In this document: one piece after another, positions 31,831-45,500 of the stretch
Numbering within the stretch: position 1 is the first letter of the stretch
How the letters are laid out: every line of letters begins with the position of its first letter
DNA from: Zygnema cylindricum
Lineage: Eukaryota; Streptophyta; Zygnematophyceae; Zygnematales; Zygnemataceae
Direction of reading: 5' to 3'
Assembly: GCA_037447655.1 (NCBI GenBank)
Contig: JBBHKE010000299.1
Coordinates: 1 to 54,413 of the forward strand
Length of the DNA stretch: 54,413 bases
Notes under the pieces: model-generated
What the model saw: the letters and a program-made list of their open reading frames with translations, nothing else
Told to the model about the DNA's origin: nothing
The model's database searches: none
Made by a program: the position numbers and the translations under genes

Positions 31831-32658
31831 GATACACTCTCAGAAGCTATCAAGAATCCTACCAAACAGATGTTGTTAAGTGCTCACCACTTCTTATACA
31901 CGTATCCAAACCTCACAAAACTCTATCAGAATATAGAGTAGCATAAACACTGATAACTCCCAAAGTTACAGCACAATTGACCAGACAACACTCAAGATAT
32001 AATACTCAGAAGTTTCCCAAAAACTGTCTGCAGTTTTACTACTTGGAAGTCTGGATACAAAACCATTCTAAGTCCTAACTTTTATACTCTTAGTGAGTAT
32101 CTACTTTTAGTTGTCCTATTATATAATGCTCTACCGCCGATACAGGTGTTCCTAAGAGATATGTCCAAAATACAAAACTACCACTGAGATCTAATTACTC
32201 CTAATCACGCTAAAGCTAATTTACCATAGTACAATCAATATTACTGAGAATCTGTACTAAGTGATTGTACAAATATTTGCCGCCGGCTAGTTAAGTTTGT
32301 CCGGATATGTCAACTCAGTTGTTGTTAAAACATCTGTTAGTAAGTCATCTGTGAATCTCGTCCGTTGACTTGATTCATATAGATCGCAGCTGCGTTGTCT
32401 CGTACCGAATCACATTTATATCACCCGCGGCTGCGGTGTCCCATACCAAATCATATCCAAGATACCAATAGCTGTGTTGTCCGTACGGATCATATCCACC
32501 GTAACCGCAGCTGCGCTTTTCTTGTGCATCGCAACGTCACTGCTGCGCTGCTCTGATGTATAGCAGCTGCGCTGCTCTGCTGTATAGTAGCTGCGCTGCT
32601 CTGATATATAGCAGCTGCGCTGCTGCGCTGAGACTGAAAGCTTTCCAAAAATACAACA
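31772..32658 (-). repeat. Element C 5' LTR
   Basis: 887 bp; about ten differences from 22318-23205. TATA box as TTTTATA at 32080-32086. Contains the 24-bp repeats and the gag ATG with 19 codons. Confidence 0.95.
32542..32622. repeat. 24-bp tandem repeat, C 5' LTR copy
   Basis: Same array as 23089-23169, unit order and variants identical. CAGCTG motifs form at unit joins. Confidence 0.85.
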
Positions 32659-32663
32659 TCCTT

Positions 32664-32919
32664 AAGAGTGGTGTGTAGAATTTTTTTTGTGATAATCAGG
32701 CTGCAATCGCTATTTTTGCCAATCCTAAACATCATTTTAAAGCTAAATATATGGACATTAGACTCAACTTTGTTAGAGAGAAAGTTGAAAACAAAATAAT
32801 CAGTTTAGAGTACTGACCAGATAGTGAGATGGAAGCAGATATGATGACCAAAACTTGTGCCTTCCCCTAAACTAATTTTTTGTAGGGAGAAGTGTGGTCT
32901 GAAATTAAAGATTGATTAA
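32664..32919 (+). pseudogene. Element A RNase H, last part and pol end
   Basis: Resumes after C's target repeat. CDNQAAIAIFANPKHHF with the third catalytic Asp, KYMDIRLNFVREKVENKI, then PDSEMEADMMTKT. Shifts near 32680 and 32860 and a TGA at 32815 break it. With one shift the end reads KLIFCREKCGLKLKID and stops at 32917-32919, beside the polypurine tract, matching the length and end of C. Confidence 0.85.
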
Positions 32920-32932
32920 AAAATAAGGGGAG
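32920..32932 (+). other. Polypurine tract of A
   Basis: AAAATAAGGGGAG between the pol stop and the TG of the 3' LTR. Confidence 0.88.
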
Positions 32933-33994
32933 TGTAGAAATCGATGGCTATTTTATTATTTTCTAGGTCTAAATTGGAATATAGAAAGAAGCTGAAGATG
33001 TCTGCCTCTAACTTTTCTCTCCAACTCCCACACTTGATGCAGTCAGTGAGAAAATGGAGAGGAAGCTAGAGCCATGGCTACCTAGGCTATCCAGAGGTTT
33101 ACGGGAAATAGATTAGTTAATTTACAGATAGGTAGGTTTATGTACAAAATGAATGTGTCGTTAACAGAATTTGATCCTGGCAACTGCCAACCGTCAAAGC
33201 CGATAGCCGCTAGAATTAGCCGTTAAGTCTAAGTTCTACAATACATACTATTGGGTTTGATATTTATTTAAATGTTACCACGTAGGAAAATTCATTTAAC
33301 GACGGATGTTTACGGTAACATAGATCCCATTGTGTTAAAGAACGTATTTCGGTATGGACAAGAAACGAGTACCGCGCATTTTGTTTATTTCTCGAAACAA
33401 ATACTGCACAAGTATTTATGACGGCTACGATTGAAATTTGCATTCAATCGAACAGCCGAAAAGAAAGCCGAGATTGCGGAAGAGATTCTCGGCGGTTTGT
33501 GGTCATTGCCACATCCGATGACACGTGGCATGATTACCTTGGATCGTGGCATCTTCGAGAATTTCAGGACCGAATCGAGATATGACATGTGTCGACATTT
33601 AGGCAATGTCGTACAAATTCCGTACATAAAGTACATCGGCAATTGTCCTTTTATATACAATAGTGTAATATGATTGGTGCCGTACACCAGTAGATAGAGT
33701 TTGTGAGAGAGATAGGACTTAGAAAAATTGGTAGATATGACCCTCTTTCCCAGAGAGCTTCTGTACAAAAGGTCTACTTTAACCCCTCATAACTTACTGC
33801 TCAGGGGAGCAAATTCATAGAATCTTTTTGCTATCGACTCAGGGGATTTTTGCCTTCAGAGGGGTGAAGGTGGTTAGAGTTTATGTCTTCCAAGGTGGAA
33901 GTTATTCTTGCTGTAACAAGAAGGGGTCAGGGTTATCCTAGAGGCTTCTTGCAAGGTGACCATTCTGAGGACCTATCGAGGTCTCAGAGTTGCA
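32933..33994 (+). repeat. Element A 3' LTR
   Basis: 1062 bp, about 8% different from the 5' copy where compared. tRNA-like module at 33163-33233 and hairpins near 33797-33902, though one stem (GACTC/GATTT) is broken. gag's ATG is ATC here. Ends GAGTTGCA, followed by TSD AACAA and satellite. Confidence 0.94.
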
Positions 33995-36900
33995 AACAAT
34001 TCTTATTATTGCTAATTATTTGTGTAATTTAGGTGACAATTCTTGTTATCGCTAACTGTTTGTGTAATTTAGGTAACAATTTTTGTTTTCGCTAACATTT
34101 TGTGTAATTTAGTTAACTATAGTTGTTATCGCTAAAGTTTGTGTAACTTAGGTAACCATTCTTGTTAGCGCTAACAGTTTGTGTAATTTAGGTCACAATT
34201 CTTTTTATCGCTAACTGTTTGTGTAATTTAGGTAACAATTCTTGTTATCGCTAACTGTTTGTGTAAGTTAGGTAACCATTCTTGTTATCGCTAACAGTTT
34301 GTGTAAGTTAGGTAACCAGTTTTGTTAGCGCTAATTGTTTTTTTAAGTTAGATAACAATTCATGTTATCGCTAACAATTTGCGTAAGTTGGGTAACAGGT
34401 CATGTTATCGCAAACATTTTGTGTAATTTTAGATCACAATGCCTGTTATCGCTAACAGTTTGTGTAATTTAGGTGACAATTCTTGTTATCGCTAACAGTT
34501 TGTGTAAATTCGGTACCTATTCTTTTTATCGCTAATAGTTTGTGTAATTTAGGTTACAATTCTTGTTATCGCTAACAGTTTGTGCAATTTAGGTAAACAA
34601 TTTTGGTTGCGCTAACAGTTTGTGTAATTTAGGTAACATTTCCTGTTATCCCTAACAGTTTGCCTAAGTTGGGTAACAATTCCTGTTATCGCAAACAATT
34701 TGTGTTATTTTGATAACAATGCTTGTTATCACTAACTCTTTCTGTAATATAGGTAACAATTCTTGCTATCGCTAACAATTATTGTAATTTAGGTATTAAT
34801 TCTTGTTATTGCTGAGAGTTAGTGTAACTTAGGTAACCATTCTTGTTAGCGCTAACATTTTGTGTAATTTATGTAACAATTCTTGTTATCGCTAAATGTT
34901 TATGTAATATAGGTAAAACCCTTGTTATCGCTAAAAGTTTGTTAAGTTAGGTACTTGATTCTTGTTAGCGATAACTTTTAAAGCAAATGCTCTTTATCGC
35001 TAACTGTTTGAGTAATTTAGGTCACAATTCTTGTTATCGCTAATTGTTTGTGTAATTTAGGTAATAATTCGTGTTAGCGCTATCTATTTGTGTAAATTTA
35101 GGTTATTATTCTTGTTATCGCTAAAAGTTTGTGTAAGTTAGGTAACCATTGTTGTTAGCGATAACTTTTGTGTAAGTTAGGTAACCATTCTTGTTATCGC
35201 TAACTGTTTGTGTAATTTAGGTAACAATGCCTGTTATCGCTAACTCTTTGTGAAATTTAGGTAACAATTTTTGTTATCGCTATGTGTTTGTGTAATTTAG
35301 GTAACAAAAATTGTTATCACTAACAATTTGTGTAATTTAAGTTAAAATTCTTGTTATTGCAAACTATTTGTGTCATTTAGATAAACATATCCTGTTATCG
35401 CTAAGTTAGGTAACAATTCTTGTTATTGCTAACTGTTTGTCTAATTTAGGAACACTTCCTATTAACGCTAGCAGTTTGTGTAATTTAGGTTACAATTTAT
35501 TTTAGCGCAAACAGTTTGTGTAATTTAGATAACAATTTGTGTAATTTAGGTTACAATTCTTATTATCCTTAACCGTTTGTGTAATTTAGGTAACAATTCT
35601 TGTTATCGCTAACAGTTTGTATAATTTAGGTAATGATTCTTTTTATTGCTAACAGTTTGTGTAATTTAGGTAACCATTCTTGTAAGCGCTAACTGTTTGT
35701 GTAATTTAGATAACAATTCTTGTTATAGGTAACAGTTTGTGTAAGTTAGGTAACAATTCTTGTTTGCTCTAACAGTTTGTGTAAGTTAGGTAACAATTCT
35801 TGTTATTGATAACAGTTTGCATAAATTAGATAACAATTCTTGTTAGCGCTAACAGTTTGTGTAAGTTAGACAACAATACATGTTATTCCTAACAGTTTGG
35901 GTAAGTAAGGTAAGAGTTTGTGTTGACGCAAACAGTTTGTGTAATTTTAGATAACAATGTCTGTTATCGCTAACTCTTTCTGTAATTTAGGTCACAATTC
36001 TTGTTATCGCTAACTGTTTATGCTATTTAGGTAACAACTCCTGTTAACGCTAACAATTTGTTTAATTTAGGTTAAAATATTTGTTATCGCTAACAATTTG
36101 TGTAAGTAAAGTAACAATTTTTGTTATCGATAACTGTTTGTGTAATTTACGTAACAATTTTTGTTTTCGCTAACAGATTGTGTAATTTAGGTAACAATTC
36201 TTGTTATCACTAACAGTTGGTGTAATTTAGGTAACAATTCTTGTTATCGCTAACAGTTTGTGTAATTTATGTAACAATTTCTGTTAGCGCTAACTATTTG
36301 TGTAATTTAGGTCATTATTGTTGTTATCGCTAACAATTTGTGTAAATTAGGTTACAATTCTTTTTTTCGCTAAAAGTTTGTGTAATTTAGGTAACAAATC
36401 TTGTTATCGCTAACAGTTTGTTTAAGTTAGATAACCATTCTTGTTAGCGCTAACAATTTGTGTAAGTTAGATAACAATTCCCGTTATCGCAAACAGTTTG
36501 CGTAAGTTAGGAAACCATTATTGTTAGCGCTAACAATTTGTGTAAGTTAGATAACAATTCCTGTTATCGCTAACAGTTTGCGTAAGTTAGGTAAAATTTC
36601 GTGTTAGCGCAAACAGTTTGTGTAATTTTAGATATTAATCCTTGTTATCGCTAACTCTTTGTGTAATTTAGGTTACAATTCTTGTTATCACCAACTGTTT
36701 ATGTTATTAAGGTAACAATTCTTGTTAGCACTAACAATTTGTGTAATTTAGGTTAAAATTCTTGTTATCGCTAACAATTTGTGTAATTTAGGTATCAATT
36801 CTCGTTATCAGTATTGTTTGTGTAATTTATCTAACAATTCTTGTTATCGCTAACAGTTTTTGTGAATTAGGTAACAATTCTTGTTATCGCTAACTGTTTG

Positions 36901-39900
36901 TCTAATTCAAGTAACAATTTTTGTTATCGCTAACAGTTTGTGTAATTTAGGTAACAATTCCTGTTATCGCTTATAGTTTGCGTAAGTTAGGTAACAATTT
37001 CTGTTAGCGCAAACAGTTTGTGTAATTTAGATAAGAATCCCTGTTATCGCTAACTGTTTGTGTATTTTAGGTAACAATTATTGTTATCGCTAACTGTTTT
37101 TGTAGTTTGGGTAAAAATCATGTTAGCGCTAACAATTTATGTTATTTAAGTTATAATTCTTATTATCGCTAACTGATTGTGTAATTTAGTTAACGATTCT
37201 TGTTATCGCTGACTGTTTGTGTAATATAGGCAACAATTCTTGTTATCGCTAACAATTTGTGTAATTTTGGTTATAATTCATGTAATCCCTAACAGTTTGT
37301 GTAATTTAGGTCACCATTATTGTTAGCGCTAACAGTGTGTGAAATTAAAGAAACAATTTTGTTAAAGCTAACAGTTTGTGTAAGTTAGATAACAATTCCT
37401 CTTATCTCTAACAGTTTACGTAAGTTAGGTAACAATTCTTGTTAGCCCAAACAGTTTGTGAAATTTAGATAACAATTCTTGTTATCGCTAACTGTTTGTG
37501 TAATTTAGGTAACAATTTTTGTTATCCCTAACAATTTGTGTAATTTAGGTTACAATTATTGTTATCGCTAAAAGTTTGTGTAATTTAGGTAAAAATTCTT
37601 GTTATCGCTAACAGTTTGTGTAAATTAGGTACCCATTCTTGTTATCGCTAACAGTTTATGTAATTTAAATAACAATTATTGTTATTGCTAGCAGTTTGTG
37701 TAATTTAGGTAACAATTTTTGTTATCCCTAACTGTTTGTGTAATTTAGGTAACAGATCTTGTTATTTCTAACAATTTGTACAATTTAGGGTAATGATTCT
37801 TTATATTGCTAACAGTTTGTGTAATTTAGGTAGCCATTCTTGTAAGCGCTAACTGTTTGTATAATAAAAAATAACAATTCTTGTTATCGGTAACAGGTTG
37901 TGTAAGTTAGTAAACCATTATTGTTTGCTCTAACAGTTTGTGTAAGTTAGGTAATAATTCTTGTTATTGCTAACAGTTTGCATAAATTAGATAACAATTC
38001 TTGTTAGCGCTAACAGTTTGTGTAATTTAGGTAACAATTTTTGTTAGAGCTGACAATTTGTTTTAGTTAGATAACAATTCATGTTATTGCTAACAGTTTG
38101 CATAAATTAGATAACAATTCTTGTTAGCGCAAATAGTTTGTGTAATTTAGATAACAATTTTTGTTATCGCTAACAATTTGTGTAATTTAGGTTACAATTC
38201 TTGTTATCCCTAACTGTTTGTGTAATTTAGGTAACAATTCTTGTTATCGCTAACAATTTTTGTAATTTAGGTAACCACTCATACTATCGATAACAGTTTG
38301 TGTAATTTGGGTAATAAAACTTGTTATCGCTAACCGTTTGTGTAATTTAGGAAACAATTTTTGTTATCGCTATCTGTTTGTGTAATTTAGGTAACAATTC
38401 TTTTTATCGCTAACAATTTGTGTAACTTAGGACACAATTCCTTTTATCGCTAACGATTTGTGTAATTTAGGTCACAATTCATGTTATCGGTTACAGTTTG
38501 TGTATTTTAGGTAACAATTCCATTTAGCGCTAAAAGTTTGTGTAGTTTAGGTAATAATTCGGGTTATCGGTAACAGTTTGTCTAAGTGAGGTAACCATTC
38601 TTGTTTGCACTAAAAGTTTGTGTAAGTTAGATAACAATTCCTATGATCGCTAAAAGTTTGTGTAATTTAGATAACAATTTTTGTTATCGCTAACAATTTG
38701 TGTAATTTAGGTTACAATTCTTGTTATCCCTAAATATTTTTGTAATATAGGTAACAATTCTTGTTATCGCTAACTGTTTGTGTAATCTAGGAACACTTCT
38801 TGTTAACGCTAACAATTTGTGTAATTTAGGTAACAATTCATGTTAGCGCAAACAGTTTGTGTACTTTAGATAACAACTTTTGTTATCATTAACAATTTGT
38901 GTAATTTAGGTTACAATTCTTGCTATCTCTAACAGTTTGTGTAATTTAGGTAACAATTTTATTAAGCGCTAACAGTTTGTGTAGTTTAGGTAATAATTTC
39001 GGTTATCGGTAACAGTTTGTGTAAGTTAGATAACCATTCTTGTTCGCACTAACAGTTTGTGTAATTTAGATAACAATACCTGTTAGCGCTAACAGTTTGT
39101 GTAATTTAGATAACAATTTTTGTTATCGCTAACAATTTGTGTAATTTAGGTTATAATTCTTGTTATCCCTAACTGTTTGTGTAATTTAGGTAACAATTCT
39201 TGTTATTGCTAATAGTTTGTATAATTTAGGTAATGCTTCTTTTTATTGCTATCAGTTTGTGTAATTTAGGTAACCATTCTTGTAAGCGCTAACTGTTTGT
39301 GTAATTTAGATAACAATTCTTGTTATCGATAACAGTTTGTGTAAGTTAGGTAACCATTCTTGTTTGCTCTAACAGTTTGTGTAAATTAGATAACAATTCC
39401 GGTTATCGCTAACAGTTTTTGTAATTTAGGTAACAATTCTTGTTATCGCTAACTGTTTGTGTAATTTAGGAACACTTCTTGTTAACGCTTACAGTTTGTG
39501 TAATTTAGTTAACAATTTCTATTATCTCTAACAGTTTGTGTTATTTAGGTAACAATTCCATTAAGCGCTAACAGTTTGTGTAGTTTAGGTAATAATTCAG
39601 GTTATCGGTAACAGTTTGTGTAAGTTAGGTAACCATTTTTGTTTGCACTAACAGTTTGTGTAATTTAGATAACAATTCCTGTTAGCGCTAACTGTTTGTG
39701 TAATTTAGATAACAATTTTTGTTATCGCTAACAATTTGTGTAATTTAGGTTACAATTCTTGTTATCGCTAACAGTTTGTATAATTTAGGTAATGATTTTA
39801 TTGCTAACAATTTGTGTAATTTAGACAACCATTCTTGTAAGCGCTAACTGTTTGTGTAATTTAGATAACAATTCTTATTATCGATAACAATTTGTGTAAA

Positions 39901-42900
39901 TTAGGTAACCATTCTTGTTTGCTCTAACAGTTTTTGTAAGTTAGATAACAATTCCTGTTATTGCTAAGACTTTGTGTAATTTAGGTAACAATTCTTGTTA
40001 TTGCTAACTGTTTGTCTAATTTAGGAACACTTCCTATTAACGCTAGCAGTTTGTGTAATTTAGGTTACAATTTATTTTAGCGCAAACAGTTTGTGTAATT
40101 TAGATAACAATTTGTGTAATTTAGGTTACAATTCTTATTATCCTTAACCGTTTGTGTAATTTAGGTAACAATTCTTGTTATCGCTAACAGTTTGTATAAT
40201 TTAGGTAATGATTCTTTTTATTGCTAACAGTTTGTGTAATTTAGGTAACCATTCTTGTAAGCGCTAACTGTTTGTGTAATTTAGATAACAATTCTTGTTA
40301 TAGGTAACAGTTTGTGTAAGTTAGGTAACAATTCTTGTTATTGATAACAGTTTGCATAAATTAGATAACAATTCTTGTTAGCGCTAACAGTTTGTGTAAT
40401 TTAGGTAACAATTTTTGTTAGAGCTGACAATTTGTTTTAGTTAGATAACAATTCCTGTTAGCGCAAATAGTTTGTGTAATTTAGATAACAATTTTTGTTA
40501 TCGCTAACAATTTGTGTAATTTAGGTTACAATTCTTGTTATCCCTAACTGTTTGTGTAATTTAGGTAACAATTCTTGTTATCGCTAACAATTTTTGTAAT
40601 TTAGGTAACCACTCATACTATCGATAACAGTTTGTGTAAGTGAGGTAACCTTTCTTGTTAGCGCTAACTGTTTGTGTATTTAGGTAACAATTCCTATAAG
40701 TCCAAACAATTTGTGTTATTTAGGAAACAATTTTTGTTATCGCTAACTGTTTGTGTAATTTAGGTAACAATTCTTTTTATCGCTAACAATTTGTGTAACT
40801 TAGGACACAATTCCTTTTATCTCTAACGATTTGTGTAAGTTAGATAACCATTCTTGTTCGCACTAACAGTTTGTGTAATTTAGATAACAATACCTGTTAG
40901 CGCTAACAGTTTGTGTAATTTAGATAACAATTTTTGTTATTGCTAACAATTTGTGTAATTTAGGTTACAATTCTTGTTATCCCTAACTTTTTGTGTAATT
41001 TAGGTAACAATTCTTGTAATCGCTAACAAATTGTATAAGTTAGGTAATGATTTTTTTTATTGCTAACAGTTTGTGTAATTTAGGTAACCATTCCTGTAAG
41101 CGCTAACTGTTTGTGTAATTTAGATAACAATTCTTGTTATCGGTAACAGTTTGTGTAAGTTAGGTGACCATACTTGTTTGCTCTTACAGTTTGTGTAAGT
41201 TAGATAACAATTCCTATTTTTTCATAACAGTTAGCATAAATTAGATAACTATTCCTGTTAGCGCTAACAGTTTGTGTAATTTAGATAACAATTTTTGTTA
41301 TCGCTAACAATTTGTGTAATTTAGGTTATAATTCTTGTTATCCCTAACTGTTTGTGTAATTTAGGTAACAATTCTTGTTATTGCTAATAGTTTGTATAAT
41401 ATAGGTAATGCTTCTTTTTATTGCTATTAGTTTGTGTAATTTAGGTAACCATTCTTGTAAGCGCTAACTGTTTGTGTAATTTAGATAACAATTCTTGTTA
41501 TCGATAACAGTTTGTGTAAGTTAGGTAACCATTCTTGTTTGCTCTAATAGTTTGTGTAAATTAGATAACAATTCCGGTTATCGCTAACAGTTTTTGTAAT
41601 TTAGGTAACAATTCTTGTTAACGCTTACAGTTTGTGTAATTTAGGTAACAATTTCTATTATCTCTAACAGTTTGTGTAATTTAGGTAACAATTCCATTAA
41701 GCGCTAACATTTTGTGTAGTTTAGGTAATAATTCAGGTTATCGGTAACAGTTTGTGTAAGTTAGGTAACCATTTTTGTTTGCACTAACAGTTTGTGTAAT
41801 TTAGATAACAATTCCTGTTAGCGCTAACTATTTGTGTAATTTAGATAACAATTTTTGTTATCGCTAACAATTTGTGTAATTTAGGTTACAATTCTTGTTA
41901 TCGCTAACAGTTTGTATAATTTAGGTAATGATTTTATTGCTAACAGTTTGTGTAATTTAGACAACCATTCTTGTAAGCGCTAACTGTTTGTGTAATTTAG
42001 ATAACAATTCTTGTTATCGATAACAATTTGTGTAAATTAGGTAACCATTCTTGTTTGCTCTAACAGTTTTTGTAAGTTAGATAAAAATTCCTGTTATTGC
42101 TAAGAGTTTGTGTAATTTAGGTAACAATTCTTGTTATCGCTAACTGTTTGTCTAATTTTGGAACACTTCCTATTAACGCTAGCAGTTTGTGTAATTTAGG
42201 TTACAATTTATTTTAGCGCAAACAGTTTGTGTAATTTAGATAACAATTTTTGTTATCGCTTACAATTTGTGTAATTTAGGTTACAATTCTTATTATCCCT
42301 AACCGTTTGTGTAATTTAGGTAACAATTCTTGTTATCGCTAACAGTTTGTATAATTTAGGTAATGATTCTTTTTAATGCTAACAGTTTGTGTAATTTAGG
42401 TAACCATTCTTGTAAGCGCTAACTGTTTGTGTAATTTAGATAACAATTCTTGTTATAGGTAACAGTTTGTGCAAGTTAGGTAACAATTCTTGTTTTGTCC
42501 AACCGTTTGTGTAAGTTAGATAACAATTCTTGTTATCGTGAACAATTTTTGAAATTTAGGTAACCACTCCTACTATCGGTAACAGTTTCTGTAAGTTAGG
42601 TAACCATTCTTGTTAGCGCTAACTGTTTGTGTAATTTAGGTAACAATTCCCTTTAAGTCCAAACAATTTGTGTAATTTAGGAAACAATTCTTGATATCGC
42701 TAACTGTTTGTGTAATTAAGGTAACAATTCTTTTTATCGCTAACAATTTGTGTTACTTAGAACACAATTCCTTTTATCGCTAACGATTTGTGTAATTTGT
42801 CACAATTCCTATTATCGGTTACAGTTTGTGTAATTTAGGTAACAATTCCATTTAGCGATAACAGTTTGTGTAGCTTAGGTGATAATTCCGGTTATCGGTA

Positions 42901-44069
42901 ACTGTTTGTCTAAGTTAGGTAACCATTCTTGTTTGCACTAACAGTTTGTGTAAGTTAGATAACAATTCCTGTGATCGCTAACAGTTTGTGTAATTTAGAT
43001 AACAATTTTTGTTATCGCTAACAATTTGTGTAATTTAGGTTACAATTCTTGTTATCCCTAACTGTTTGTGTAATTTAGGTAACAATTCTTGTTATTGCTA
43101 ATAGTTTGTATAATTTAGGTAATGCTTCTTTTTATTGCTATCAGTTTGTGTAATTTAGGTAACCATTCTTGTAAGCGCTAACTGTTTGTGTAATTTAGAT
43201 AACAATTCTTGTTATCGATAACAGTTTGTGTAAGTTAGGTAACCATTCTTGTTTGCTCTAACAGTTTGTGTATGTTAGATAACAATTCGTGTTATTGCTA
43301 ACAGTTTGCGTAAATTAGATAACAATACCTGTTAGCGCTAACAGTTTGTGTAATTAGGTAACAATTCTTGTTATCGCTAACTGTTTGTGTAATCTAGGAA
43401 CACTTCCTGTTAACGCTAGCAGTTTGTGTAATTTAGGTAACAATTCCTCTTAGCGCAAACAGTTTGTGTATTTTAGATAACAATTTTTGTTATCGCTAAC
43501 AATTTGTGTAATTTAGGTTACAATTCTTGTTATCCCTAACAGTTTGTTTAATTTAGGTAACAATTTCATTAAGCGCTAACAGTTTGTGTAGTTTAGGTAA
43601 TAATTTTGGTTATCGGTAACAGTTTGTGTAAGTTAGATAACCATTCTTGTTCGCACTAACAGTTTGTGTAATTTAGATAACAATTCCTGTTAGCGCTAAC
43701 AGTTTGTGTAATTTAGATAACAATTTTTGTTATTGCTAACAATTTGTGTAATTTAGGTTACAATTCTTGTTATCCCTAACTGTTTGTATAATTTAGGTAA
43801 CAATTCTTGTAATCGCTAACAATTTGTATAATATAGGTTATGATTTTTTTTATTGCTAACAGTTTGTGTAATTTAGGTAACCATTTCGTAAGGGCTAACT
43901 GTTTGTGTAATTTAGATAACAATTCTTGTTATCGGTAATAGTTTGTGTAGTTTAGGTAATAATTCAGGTTATCGGTAACAGTTTGTGTAAGTTAGGTAAC
44001 CATTTTTGTTTGCACTAACAGTTTGTGTAATTTAGATAACAATTCCTGTTAGCGCTAACTATTTGTGTA
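33995..44069. repeat. 40-bp satellite array, block 2
   Basis: Continuation of block 1 after A. Same unit, with more TTAGATAAC and TTTGCTC variants than in block 1. Fades into unrelated sequence at about 44069. No coding content. Confidence 0.97.
40025..42160. repeat. Higher-order segment of about 2.1-2.2 kb in block 2
   Basis: The rare variant GAACACTTCCTATTAACGC, followed by the same order of variants, stands at 35450, 40025 and 42161 (last step 2136 bp). Another rare word, TAATGCTTCT, stands at 39231, 41406 and 43120 (steps 2175 and 1714). So long blocks of more than 40 units were duplicated, with later loss or gain of units. Confidence 0.7.
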
Positions 44070-44113
44070 AAAGAGGTTAATTAAACTCCGAACCATGTTT
44101 GTAACACAATTTT
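44070..44113. other. Short unassigned junction
   Basis: 44 bp between satellite and the relic LTR. The last 13 bases resemble a satellite fragment; the rest I cannot assign. Confidence 0.4.
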
Positions 44114-45003
44114 TGTTGTTTTGGAAACCTTTAGTCCTCTCTACGCCTCGGAATGTGAGGAGAGAGAGTTTCAGGACTTAGAATGTTTTCAGTAAGTCAG
44201 ATTCAGTATGAACTAGAATTGGTGTTGCAGTGACTCTTAAGGAGTACACCGTTGAATACACTCTTGGGACACGCGTCGGTACAAGGAAGTGTGTATCCTG
44301 GGAATATCCGTCTGTTGGTGTACGGATACACCTGTGGACCGAAATGACACTTGGCGGTTCACCTACGGACCTTAATGTCATATGCGGGCGGCGGACAGAG
44401 ACCCCCGACAAATGTTGGTTAGAGTGGATCATATACACGATGATCTGACGTGGAATACGAAATCCTACGTAGTTGTAAGTATTCGTTTGAACTGGTCTTT
44501 GTCTTTATTTGATTAGTTGATTAGTGAAGTATTCCTTTGTTTGACATACCTTGTCAGTTTGGGTATACACACAATATTAGTTGTTTCAGGTTGTTAGATG
44601 TACGGCATGAATGCCTCCGTACGTTCAGTAGTGAAGCTTCAATGTATATGAGTAGGACTTAGTTATTTTTTGAAGTAAGGAACAATTTGTATCAAAAACT
44701 GTGCATGTTGTTTTTGGTAATTTTATCTGTGAATATCTCACAGATCTTTGGGCAGAATTACTTGTAATTTTTTGTATGTGTTCGTCCTGTTATTATCTGC
44801 GTTGTGTTATTATCTCCGTTGTACTATTATCTCCATTGTACTAAATTTGCAGAGCTATTGTGTCTCTAATTTGTGATTTATCAACCGTTGAAGTTGTTGT
44901 TTTCAGACTGGTTTTTGTGAAAGCTTCTTGTTTGTTTTCATTTTGAGATGACTACACCTGCATTCTCATCGTCTTCAATTCCACCGGTTGTCTCAAAACA
45001 ACA
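44114..45003 (+). repeat. Relic C-type 5' LTR
   Basis: 890 bp, starting TGTTGTTTTGGAAA and ending AACAACA, almost C's length. It contains the gag ATG at 44948 and is followed by GGTCACGGGGCCCAC, a decayed half-tRNA primer site. The reading frames at 44178-44448 are inside it and not genes. Confidence 0.8.
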
Positions 45004-45500
45004 GGTCACGGGGCCCACATTCACGAATTCCGGTTTTTGATGGGAGGGAATATCTGTAGTGGGCTGATCTTGTCAGGTTTTACTTTACACAAGTGAAGCT
45101 TTTCAATGTTGTTAACAAATCTATGGCAGAAACTGATGTATGATAAAAAGAATGAGCAGACTTCATCTACTAAAATAAATGACATCTAAGGAGCTGCATA
45201 TGACATGCATTCAGACTACCAAAATTTCAAAAATCTGGGATGCTATGAAATAAACATAATCTAGAGCTAATGCACAGCATGAATAGTAAGTACGAGGATT
45301 GTTTTAGCATTAATAATACTATTTCCGATCGAAATAATTTAGACAATTATGAACCGCAAACCAGTAGTAGTGTTAAGGAAAAAAAACAATTAGTATTAAT
45401 AACCCTATTTTGTGTTTGTCTGACAGAAAATACTGGGATGTTAACGCTAATAGCGATTTATGGTGTATTGACTCACGACTATGAATCGTTATTAGAGTCA
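44948..45500 (+). pseudogene. Relic gag and protease trace
   Basis: Starts MTTPAFSSSSIPPVVSKQQV, like the LTR-encoded start of C and F. Further on, in shifting frames: LFNVVNKSMAETDV (C: FENVNLLDILDGS) and a KISKIWDAMK-like piece matching C's KAIDIWKSIK. Near 45450, NSDLWCIDSR resembles the protease active site with G lost. Several stops and shifts; the zinc knuckle, integrase and RT are absent. Confidence 0.6.

Larger units (their letters stand above)
22318..32658 (-). mobile_element. Element C: Ty1/copia-type LTR retrotransposon carrying B
   Basis: LTRs of 888 and 887 bp (22318-23205 and 31772-32658) with TG...CA ends, flanked by TCCTT (22313-22317 and 32659-32663). Without B it is about 6.1 kb and encodes gag, protease, integrase, RT and RNase H on the minus strand. 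The LTRs differ at about ten positions (about 1%), so it is fairly young. It sits inside A's RNase H. It has a few lesions: a TAA between gag and protease, two extra G in an integrase G run, two shifts in RNase H and a TAG before SDAS. Confidence 0.96.
10474..33994 (+). mobile_element. Element A: Ty1/copia-type LTR retrotransposon, split by C and D
   Basis: LTRs at 10474-11538 and 32933-33994 start TG and end CA. They are flanked by the 5-bp direct repeat AACAA (10469-10473 and 33995-33999), and removing the element restores the satellite phase. Internal order is gag, protease, integrase, reverse transcriptase, RNase H, which is the Ty1/copia order. The pol gene is interrupted by D (15345-22018) and by C with B inside (22318-32658); without them A is about 6.5 kb. 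The LTRs differ at about 8% of positions in the stretches compared, and pol carries many stops, so A is the oldest layer and dead. Confidence 0.95.

Noticed and set aside
44109-44113. ATTTT as the target repeat of the composite relic (with 46810-46814)
   Set aside because: The right copy is one base off the LTR end and the word is common in this AT-rich sequence.
44230-44448. Paired open frames on both strands
   Set aside because: They lie wholly in the relic C-type LTR and resemble no protein.
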